Source: Acidobacteriota bacterium (GTDB lineage Bacteria; Acidobacteriota; Aminicenantia; UBA2199). Taken from it: a stretch of 11,229 bases of DNA. Made by a program: the position numbers and the translations under genes. The notes beneath the pieces were generated by a model that did not search any database, was not told the origin of the DNA, and saw only the letters and a list, made by a program, of their open reading frames with translations. Positions within the stretch are counted from its first letter, which is position 1. Each line of letters begins with the position of its first letter. Of this stretch, positions 5,745 to 11,229 are shown piece after piece. Location: positions 1 to 11,229 of the forward strand of contig JAKAGC010000062.1 in the NCBI GenBank assembly GCA_021817755.1, given 5' to 3'.

Positions 5745-8625
5745 AGCCAGGGCCAGAGCTGTCGATTTATTAGGGAAAGGACAAATCGCCGACTTACCTA
5801 CCGCCATTTGCGAATTATGGAAAAACGGCTATGACGCTTATGCCGATGAATTGAATTGCCACTTATATCTGAAAGGTTATAAAGACATTTCGAATCCGCT
5901 ATTCATTCTTTCAGATAATGGCTCGGGGATGAATGCGGAAGATATTAATGAAAAATGGCTCATTCTTGGAACCGATTCCAAAAAAAGAGGCGACAATCCT
6001 CCATTGTTCGGGAAACCGAAACGAATTCCCATGGGTGAAAAAGGTATCGGCAGACTTTCGGTAGCTTACCTGGGCAACCGGATGTTGATGCTGACTAAAA
6101 AACAAAATGAACCGTGCACTGCTGTTTTCATCAATTGGGCGATCCTGGAAAATTTCAATCTTTACCTGGATGGATTGAATATTCCTATCAAAGAATTCCG
6201 GGATGCCAAAGATTTCGATCATGTTTTCAAAGACCTTTTAACCGGCTTTATGGAAAACCTTAGAAAAGGAAATTGGGAAGAACACCAGCCTCTGGTCGAA
6301 AAAATCGAAAATGAAATCAATCAAACCGTTTTCCCGGATTTTATAAAGAGTGATATTCTCCCAACATTTTTATTACCGGATTCTCACGGGACATTTTTTA
6401 TTATTATCGATCCACACGAACAACTTTTATTACTTTCGGAAGAAAGCAGGATAGAGATTTCCGTTAATTCTCAAACCAACTATCTGCGATCATCACTCAG
6501 CGGATTATACGATGGATTCAGAGAAAATAACGATATCGGGACTCATTTCTGGATGCATGACAATAAAGGAAAATATGACCTGATTGCCCGACAGAACTTC
6601 TTTACCGAAGAGGATATCCGAATTGCCGATCACTGGCTTGAAGGTGAATTCGATTCAACAGGATTCTTCAAAGGTGAATTGCAGGTATTCAATACGATTA
6701 TTCCCCATACATATCGCCCCAGGCGCGCTCCGGGAGAGACTCCTTACGGACCCTTCAAAATCAAATTCGGGGTTATTGAAGGCCTTGACAGGAGCAGTAA
6801 ATTATCATCGGAACAATGGCAGACAATGAACAAAAAAATGGCAATATACGGAGGATTGTATATTTATAGAGATAAATTCAGGGTGCTTCCTTATGGACGT
6901 ACTGAGTACGATTTTTTAAAATTCGAGGAAAGAAGGACAAGAGGTGCTTCTTATTATCAATTCAGCCACCGGAGGATATTCGGATTTATCGAAATATCCA
7001 GGAACAAGAATCCCAACCTGATCGACAAAGCCGGTAGAGAAGGATTTATCGGTAATAAATCATTCAGAGAATTCGTCGAAGACCTTATCGGTTTTTTTAT
7101 CGATCTTTCCGTCAGATACTTTCGGACAGTTGCATCGGGAGAGACGCCTACTTTAAGAGAGCAGCAAGTCGAAGCCATACAGAAGCACAATGAACGCATT
7201 CTTAACCTGGAAAAAAGGCGGTCGAAACTAACACGCGCCGGTTTTGACAGGGAATTGAAACAAAATATAGAACGCCTCGATGTATTGGACCCGGAATTAA
7301 GGGAATTATATAATAAACTTGACGAAGAATCACGGAAATCCGAAATCACATATAATCATATCGAAACCGTATTCAGTGAAATTACTGCAAAAAAATCGGA
7401 ATTTAAAAACCTGAAAATAGTCAAACCCAAACGAGTTAATATTACCCAATCCCAGGAAAATAAATTTAATAATTACAATCTACGGTTGGGTAATTCATTG
7501 ATTATACTGGATAATTGCGACCGCTTGATCGAGGAAATAAACAAACGGTTAACCGAAGAATACCTGGTAACGGAATTCCATAATAAATCCGCGCAACTTA
7601 AAAAGGATATCGGTCAATCGGTTCGAAATTTTAAAAAGCGATATTCGGAAGCTGTAAAAAAACTCGAACAGGAAATCGATACCGACCGCCAGGCCTTCGA
7701 GGATTTATTCGATGAAAAAACCCATCCCATTGTTCCAACCGGTTCCGAAGAGAAAGGAGACCTTGAAAACAGACTTGTTTTGCTTGAAAAGATACATCTT
7801 GCGATAAAAGAAGAATTGGAAGAAAAATACGATAGTTTCGTCAAACACGTGGAAAATCTGACGTTTGGTATCGATGATGATTTTCTTGTGGGTTGGTACA
7901 AAGAGCAGTATGAAAAAATCGAAGAAAAAGTCGAAGCCATGCAGGAACTGGCGCAATTGGGTGTTGCCATCGAAATAATCGATCACCAATTCAATGTTCT
8001 CTATTCCGAAATGGCTGATGCCATCGATTTTTTCAAAAATTATGCTGATAAAAATGCGGAAGTAAAAGACAACTTTTCTCAATTGAAAGAATCCTTTCAG
8101 CATCTTGAGAGCAACCATCATTTATTGACACCGCTTTACAGGACGACCCGCAGAATAAAATCGGAAATATGGGGGAAAGATATTATAGACTATATGAAGA
8201 AATTTTTCGCAGACAACCTTCGAAAATACCGGGTATCTCTGACTTCGGACAGATCATTCGATAACTATTGCATTTATGGATACGAATCCGTGATAAAACC
8301 GGTTTTTATAAATATAATCAATAATGCCTTCTTTTGGCTAATACCTGTTAAAGACAGGAAAATACACCTTGCTTACGAAGATGGAAAAATATTGATTATG
8401 AATTCCGGAGAACCCATCGATCCTTCCTACAAAGAAGATATCTTCACGTTGTTCTTTACTCGAAAACCTGCGGGCAGAGGAATCGGACTCTGGATTGCAA
8501 GAACCAATCTAAGGGCTCATGGTTTTGATATAAATTGCACTTTCGATAAAAAATATAATAGATTAAACGGGGCCTGTTTTGTGATAGAGCCTTATGATAA
8601 AAAAAGGGAGAAAGATGAGTTATGA
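5731..8625 (+). CDS. Dual GHKL protein: MutL/MORC-like ATPase fused to a histidine-kinase-like domain
   Basis: This 964-aa protein has no membrane segment or signal peptide, so it is expected in the cytosol. An N-terminal GHKL ATPase spans about 1-240: ICELWKNGYDAYADE (26-40) holds the catalytic Glu28 and Mg-binding Asn32, SDNGSGM (61-67) is the nucleotide-binding DxGxG, and MGEKGIGRLS (101-110) is the lid GxxGxG. Region ~240-470, with IYRDKFRVLPYGR at 378-390, resembles the transducer domain of MutL/MORC/Hsp90-type ATPases. Charged, helix-rich stretches at ~475-560 and ~610-735 look like coiled coils. The C-terminus resembles a histidine kinase: LAQLGVAIEIIDHQFN (740-755) with candidate phospho-acceptor His752, N-box FINIINNA (859-866), IFTLFFTRK (904-912) and G-box GRGIGLWIAR (915-924). 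The kinase G1 motif reads MNSGEPI (890-896), with Asn for the usual Asp. The gene lies between a DNA methylase and a receiver gene, so a sensor that relays to the receiver is likely (inference). GHKL ATPases of the MutL/MORC type are known in restriction-modification operons. Confidence 0.85.
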   Translation: MPTFRARARAVDLLGKGQIADLPTAICELWKNGYDAYADELNCHLYLKGYKDISNPLFILSDNGSGMNAEDINEKWLILGTDSKKRGDNPPLFGKPKRIPMGEKGIGRLSVAYLGNRMLMLTKKQNEPCTAVFINWAILENFNLYLDGLNIPIKEFRDAKDFDHVFKDLLTGFMENLRKGNWEEHQPLVEKIENEINQTVFPDFIKSDILPTFLLPDSHGTFFIIIDPHEQLLLLSEESRIEISVNSQTNYLRSSLSGLYDGFRENNDIGTHFWMHDNKGKYDLIARQNFFTEEDIRIADHWLEGEFDSTGFFKGELQVFNTIIPHTYRPRRAPGETPYGPFKIKFGVIEGLDRSSKLSSEQWQTMNKKMAIYGGLYIYRDKFRVLPYGRTEYDFLKFEERRTRGASYYQFSHRRIFGFIEISRNKNPNLIDKAGREGFIGNKSFREFVEDLIGFFIDLSVRYFRTVASGETPTLREQQVEAIQKHNERILNLEKRRSKLTRAGFDRELKQNIERLDVLDPELRELYNKLDEESRKSEITYNHIETVFSEITAKKSEFKNLKIVKPKRVNITQSQENKFNNYNLRLGNSLIILDNCDRLIEEINKRLTEEYLVTEFHNKSAQLKKDIGQSVRNFKKRYSEAVKKLEQEIDTDRQAFEDLFDEKTHPIVPTGSEEKGDLENRLVLLEKIHLAIKEELEEKYDSFVKHVENLTFGIDDDFLVGWYKEQYEKIEEKVEAMQELAQLGVAIEIIDHQFNVLYSEMADAIDFFKNYADKNAEVKDNFSQLKESFQHLESNHHLLTPLYRTTRRIKSEIWGKDIIDYMKKFFADNLRKYRVSLTSDRSFDNYCIYGYESVIKPVFINIINNAFFWLIPVKDRKIHLAYEDGKILIMNSGEPIDPSYKEDIFTLFFTRKPAGRGIGLWIARTNLRAHGFDINCTFDKKYNRLNGACFVIEPYDKKREKDEL
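8606..8614 (+). promoter_or_regulatory. SD that selects the downstream start of the receiver gene
   Basis: GGGAG (8606-8610) is followed by AAAG and then ATG at 8615. The alternative in-frame ATG at 8594 has no comparable SD upstream and would only add MIKKGRK, so 8615 is preferred. Confidence 0.55.
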
Positions 8626-10354
8626 TTCCGTAGCCAACGAAATCGTTTCAAATTCCATCCGGTCTGCGATTTGTATCGATGACGAAAATGTCGGGCCCTA
8701 TGACGATGTAGAGAAGAAAAAAAGGGATAAATCAAAACAACTCTGGGAATCATTCAAAAAAAGTAATTGCAGCCTGGATATTTATACTTTTAAAGATTAT
8801 TCTCAATTGCAGAAAGAGTCGGAATTCATTTTTAAGAACCGGGACTTAATGATCCTGGATTGGGAGCTGTCCAATGAACAAGGCCAGGACAAATTCAAAG
8901 ATACGCTCTATATTTTGAAAGATGCGGTCGAAAATCCCGGATTGGCTTTCGTTTTAATTTACACAAAAGTATCCGGAAACGGGTTAGACGGCATTGAGAT
9001 GCAGATTCGTTCCTATTTCAACCAAAAAAACACTAGTATGGAAGAAAGAGACCAAAAATACTTCGAACTCCTCTCATCTCTCAATGATGAATTCTTTTTC
9101 AAAGAAACCGGCGATAATATCCCGGACAGTGCTGAGACATTTTTTAAAGAGATAGAGATACAAAATGCCTTTGGAGACTTTTTTATGAAAGGGCCAGCGG
9201 ATGAAGCAATAAAAGAGTTTAAAACTTTAATCAGAAAATATTTTCATGATAATACAATCGGCGGCAAATTTTACAAACTCTTCGAGGAAAAAATCACGAA
9301 ATTATACAATTGTAATACCCTCTTTGAAGGATGCGAGCAATTGGAATTTCACCTTAAAAAAACATTTATTGCAGAAGAATTACTTCCTTCGTCTCTATAC
9401 TGCCATAAAATACATAACCGTACTCATGCACTATGGAGTAATAATACATACATTATTATTTTTAATAAAAACGAATTTACTCCGAAAAAAGTATACAAGG
9501 AATTTTCCGAGTCTCTTTATAAAAAACCCGGGAGTATAATGACATTAATTTCCCTTGAGATGAAAAACAATTTTAAAGAGAATTCGGCGAAAGTCGGGAA
9601 AGATTTGCTGGCTGTAGATGAGCTTGCATTTTTCCATCATCATGGAACATTGAAAGATAATGAAGAGTTTTACGATTTCTTAAGAAATAACTGGAAACAC
9701 CAGGTGGCTTTGTTTCATTTGAATTCGGATTTAAAAATATTCCCTGTATTGGAAGAGTATATCAAAAATAATCATATCAATGAGCAAATCGATAAAAAGA
9801 AGAAAGGAAGCAATCCGGATTGTTTCCGAAAAGAACTAGCCAGATTAAATTACCAATACTCGTTCCACCATGCTGTAAGGAAAGAAAAAGACTATCTACG
9901 ATTCGGAGATATTTTCAATATCAGGGACTCGGCGGAATCCAAATCCACCAGAACCGATAAATATCTATTGAATATCACCGCTCATTGCGATTGTCTGAGA
10001 CCTACAAAGATCTATTACCATTTCCATTTTGTACGCGGACAAAAATACAATTTAAATAACGCATTGGAAAATGCAACAAGCGATAATCATTGTTTTTCAT
10101 TTTACTTTCGAGATAATGAACCACTCTGTATATCCTGGGATACCAAACCCTTTACGATTTACATACCGGAAACAAATCGTTTTTTTTCTCCCGAATCCTC
10201 GATAGAAATAAATATCGATAAAGAAACGAAATTTCTTTGCTATGAAGGGATGTTGTTGGAGAATTATGCACAAAGAATCGCCAATAAATCATTCGCTCAT
10301 GCCGCACGAGTCGGAATAGACCTTTTGGAATGGAAAGTAGAACATAAAAAATAA
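8615..10354 (+). CDS. Receiver-domain protein with large uncharacterised C-terminal region
   Basis: With the start at 8615 the protein has 579 aa (586 if ATG 8594 is used), and 11 bp overlap the kinase gene. Residues ~10-185 read as a response-regulator receiver domain with every key position: acidic pair Asp22-Asp23 after strand 1 (SAICIDDENV), phospho-acceptor Asp82 (LMILDWEL), Thr117 (FVLIYTKVS) and Lys163 (EFFFKETG). The loops are longer than in CheY-type receivers, which suits a divergent family. No helix-turn-helix or other DNA-binding output was recognised. The remaining ~390 residues are soluble and not assigned. They include a His cluster AFFHHHGT (338-345), RFGDIFNIRD (429-438) and ITAHCDC (454-460). 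A strand followed by a Cys-Asp motif is reminiscent of a CD motif I associate with uncharacterised bacterial proteins, but this is weak. The cognate kinase is most likely the upstream gene product. The C-terminus could be an effector or a docking platform. Function is inferred from domain pairing only. Confidence 0.75.
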   Translation: MSYDSVANEIVSNSIRSAICIDDENVGPYDDVEKKKRDKSKQLWESFKKSNCSLDIYTFKDYSQLQKESEFIFKNRDLMILDWELSNEQGQDKFKDTLYILKDAVENPGLAFVLIYTKVSGNGLDGIEMQIRSYFNQKNTSMEERDQKYFELLSSLNDEFFFKETGDNIPDSAETFFKEIEIQNAFGDFFMKGPADEAIKEFKTLIRKYFHDNTIGGKFYKLFEEKITKLYNCNTLFEGCEQLEFHLKKTFIAEELLPSSLYCHKIHNRTHALWSNNTYIIIFNKNEFTPKKVYKEFSESLYKKPGSIMTLISLEMKNNFKENSAKVGKDLLAVDELAFFHHHGTLKDNEEFYDFLRNNWKHQVALFHLNSDLKIFPVLEEYIKNNHINEQIDKKKKGSNPDCFRKELARLNYQYSFHHAVRKEKDYLRFGDIFNIRDSAESKSTRTDKYLLNITAHCDCLRPTKIYYHFHFVRGQKYNLNNALENATSDNHCFSFYFRDNEPLCISWDTKPFTIYIPETNRFFSPESSIEINIDKETKFLCYEGMLLENYAQRIANKSFAHAARVGIDLLEWKVEHKK

Positions 10355-10362
10355 ATATTTCT

Positions 10363-10812
10363 ATGGACATTTATCCTGAAATAAAAAGAAGTGAAATAAT
10401 GTCAAAGATTTCCGGGAAAAATACCAAACCGGAGATGGACATCAGGAAATTCTTATTCTCAAAGGGGTTCAGATACCGAATCGATGACAATAGATATCCG
10501 GGAAGGCCGGATATCGTTTTACCGAAATTTAAAACTTCGATATTCATTCATGGATGTTTCTGGCATGCTCATCCCGGATGTAAAGCCGCAACCCTGCCGA
10601 CCACAAGGAGTGCATTCTGGGAGAAAAAGATAAATAATAATAAATTAAGAGATGAACGGAATATCGAAGAATTGAGAAAGAACGGCTGGAATGTTATTAC
10701 TATATGGCAGTGCGAAATAAAAAATATGGCATCAAGAAAAAACCGATTGGAAAAATTGCTCCTGGAAATCACAGATAAAAGCTTTAACAGCGAAAACTCT
10801 AACGATCACTAA
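10363..10812 (+). CDS. vsr: Vsr-family (very short patch repair) DNA endonuclease
   Basis: This 149-aa protein matches Vsr over its full length. E. coli Vsr nicks next to T:G mismatches that arise from deamination of 5-methylcytosine at Dcm sites. Landmarks are SKISGKNTKPEM (14-25) with Glu24, PGRPDIV (46-52) with catalytic metal-binding Asp50, IHGCFWHAHPGC (62-73) with His63 and His68, and WQC (115-117). Zinc ligands correspond as Cys65, His70, Cys73 and Cys117, with one residue more between His70 and Cys73 than in the E. coli enzyme. Ile62 sits where E. coli has Thr63. The gene begins 8 bp after the receiver gene and has no SD, so it may depend on coupled translation. The ATG at 10363 gives the normal family N-terminus; a later ATG at 10399 would remove it. 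With a cytosine methylase in the same operon it could repair T:G mismatches at the methylated site or act as the cassette's restriction nuclease; Vsr-like nucleases are known in both settings. Confidence 0.93.
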   Translation: MDIYPEIKRSEIMSKISGKNTKPEMDIRKFLFSKGFRYRIDDNRYPGRPDIVLPKFKTSIFIHGCFWHAHPGCKAATLPTTRSAFWEKKINNNKLRDERNIEELRKNGWNVITIWQCEIKNMASRKNRLEKLLLEITDKSFNSENSNDH

Positions 10813-10909
10813 TAAAATATTCACATTAAATTCAATCATATTAGATTTCTGTACTACTCAAAGAGAAAAACAATATTTTTTAATGTTATCCAGACATAAA
10901 AATAAAACT

Positions 10910-10925
10910 AATATTTTAAAATATT
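10910..10925. repeat. 16-bp perfect AT-only palindrome
   Basis: AATATTTTAAAATATT is its own reverse complement. In DNA this AT-rich it may arise by chance, and no T-tract follows to make it a terminator. Confidence 0.4.
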
Positions 10926-10992
10926 TCCACTCTAAATTAACAATTTATACGATCGGATTAGTCTTCATTCCTATTCCTATTAGCTAAAGAAT

Positions 10993-11012
10993 ATTGAAAA
11001 TCAATTTTTTTT
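10993..11012 (+). terminator. Weak candidate terminator of the cassette
   Basis: ATTGA (10993-10997), loop AAA, TCAAT (11001-11005), then a run of T to 11012. The stem is only 5 bp with one G-C pair, so the stability is poor. Confidence 0.25.
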
Positions 11013-11093
11013 AGATAAACATTAGTATAATACACTACTACAATTCCTCTTTTGGGTTTTGTGCAGCTCCTTTATATACTTTGTAATTAATAT

Positions 11094-11113
11094 AAAAAGA
11101 CGAATTCTTTTTT
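11094..11113. terminator. Probable bidirectional terminator between vsr (+) and deoC (-)
   Basis: AAAAAGA (11094-11100) pairs with TCTTTTT (11106-11112) around the loop CGAAT. On the plus strand it ends in a run of T; on the minus strand it likewise ends in T-rich sequence. It begins 8 bp after the deoC stop on the minus strand. Convergent genes often share such a hairpin. The stem has only one G-C pair, so the call is moderate. Confidence 0.45.
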
Positions 11114-11120
11114 AATTCAA

Positions 11121-11229
11121 TTATGTTTCTTCGTGCTGGGTGACAATTTTTACACTAGAAGATGCACCGATCCTATCTGCTCCGGCATCGATCATCTTTA
11201 ATGCATCCTCACGGGTACGAATCCCACCG
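11121..11229 (-). CDS. deoC: Deoxyribose-phosphate aldolase, C-terminal end (partial)
   Basis: The last 35 codons are in the window, and the stop TAA is the complement of 11121-11123. The visible sequence begins [19 protein letters not shown] and continues [10 protein letters not shown], the family's conserved C-terminal phosphate-binding region (GG(V/I)RT..DAL, GA.RIG.S). DeoC splits 2-deoxyribose-5-phosphate into glyceraldehyde-3-phosphate and acetaldehyde in nucleoside catabolism. The catalytic Lys residues lie outside the window. It ends in a short TQHEET tail. The gene converges on the cassette. Confidence 0.88.
   Translation of the reverse strand, partial: GGIRTREDALKMIDAGADRIGASSSVKIVTQHEET

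Larger units (their letters stand above)
10813..11120. other. AT-rich gene-free spacer between vsr and deoC
   Basis: No ORF of convincing length and no RNA gene was recognised in these 308 bp. A hand count gives 68 G or C, about 22%, far below the flanking genes. The stretch holds a 16-bp palindrome, a weak hairpin with a T-run and a stronger bidirectional hairpin, listed separately. A TATAAT at 11026-11031 has no good -35 partner. It marks the right edge of the cassette. Confidence 0.7.

Noticed and set aside
7614..8121. Antisense ORFs of 118 and 138 aa under the ATPase gene
   Set aside because: They cover the coiled-coil and kinase part of the ATPase gene; Ser/Phe-rich composition is typical of the antisense of Glu/Lys-rich coding sequence.
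5731..8625. Classical Hsp90/HtpG or MutL repair protein
   Set aside because: The length, coiled coils and histidine-kinase-like C-terminus do not fit HtpG or MutL; only the N-terminal ATPase motifs are shared.
8615..10354. Restriction nuclease (PD-(D/E)XK or HNH) in the C-terminus of the receiver protein
   Set aside because: I could not find a convincing ordered set of catalytic residues; isolated Asp, Glu, Lys and His are not enough.
4662..10812. Detocs-type two-component defence system
   Set aside because: The kinase/receiver theme is shared, but the cassette also has a DNA methylase and Vsr and the kinase carries a MutL/MORC-like ATPase, so equating them is not justified.
4387..11120. 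Integrase, transposase, tRNA attachment site or matching terminal repeats flanking the cassette
   Set aside because: None was recognised on reading both intergenic regions; acquisition is suggested only by content, orientation and composition.

Overview
The window is bacterial. Ordinary-looking genes sit on the minus strand at both ends, and a compact four-gene cassette lies between them on the plus strand. The host cannot be named with confidence. The YgfK-type iron-sulfur flavoenzyme suggests an anaerobic or facultative bacterium. The secreted NodB-type deacetylase and the AT-leaning composition do not narrow the phylum. No tRNA, rRNA, CRISPR array, integrase or insertion sequence was recognised.

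Left part (1-4661). A partial, signal-peptide-bearing polysaccharide deacetylase runs off the left edge (1-863, minus). It has a consensus promoter placed so close to the ATG that its mRNA may be leaderless. Next is a large YgfK-like oxidoreductase (1033-4386, minus): an N-terminal dihydroorotate-dehydrogenase-like barrel, a GltD-like FAD/NAD(P) module and C-terminal 4Fe-4S motifs. It has its own extended -10 promoter and Shine-Dalgarno (SD) site. A 275-bp divergent intergenic region separates it from the cassette.

Central cassette (4662-10812, plus). Four genes overlap or nearly touch (14-bp overlap, 11-bp overlap, 8-bp gap) and are probably co-transcribed: (1) a C5-cytosine DNA methyltransferase; (2) a 964-aa protein with an N-terminal MutL/MORC-type GHKL ATPase, long coiled coils, and a C-terminal histidine-kinase-like region with a candidate phospho-accepting His; (3) a 579-aa protein with an N-terminal receiver domain that keeps all the key phosphorylation residues, fused to a large unrecognised C-terminal region; (4) a Vsr-type nuclease with its metal and zinc ligands intact. 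The parts suggest a modification-based defence system in which a GHKL ATPase/kinase senses something, such as DNA or methylation state, and signals by phosphotransfer to a receiver protein, with Vsr and/or the receiver protein's C-terminus as effector. The domain content is visible in the sequence. The defence role and the signalling order are inference.

Right part (10813-11229). A 308-bp gene-free stretch of about 22% GC (hand count) carries palindromic AT-rich elements, including a probable bidirectional terminator. It separates the cassette from the C-terminal end of deoxyribose-phosphate aldolase (deoC), which enters from the right on the minus strand. The cassette therefore lies between two minus-strand genes of apparently housekeeping type, as expected of an acquired accessory insertion.
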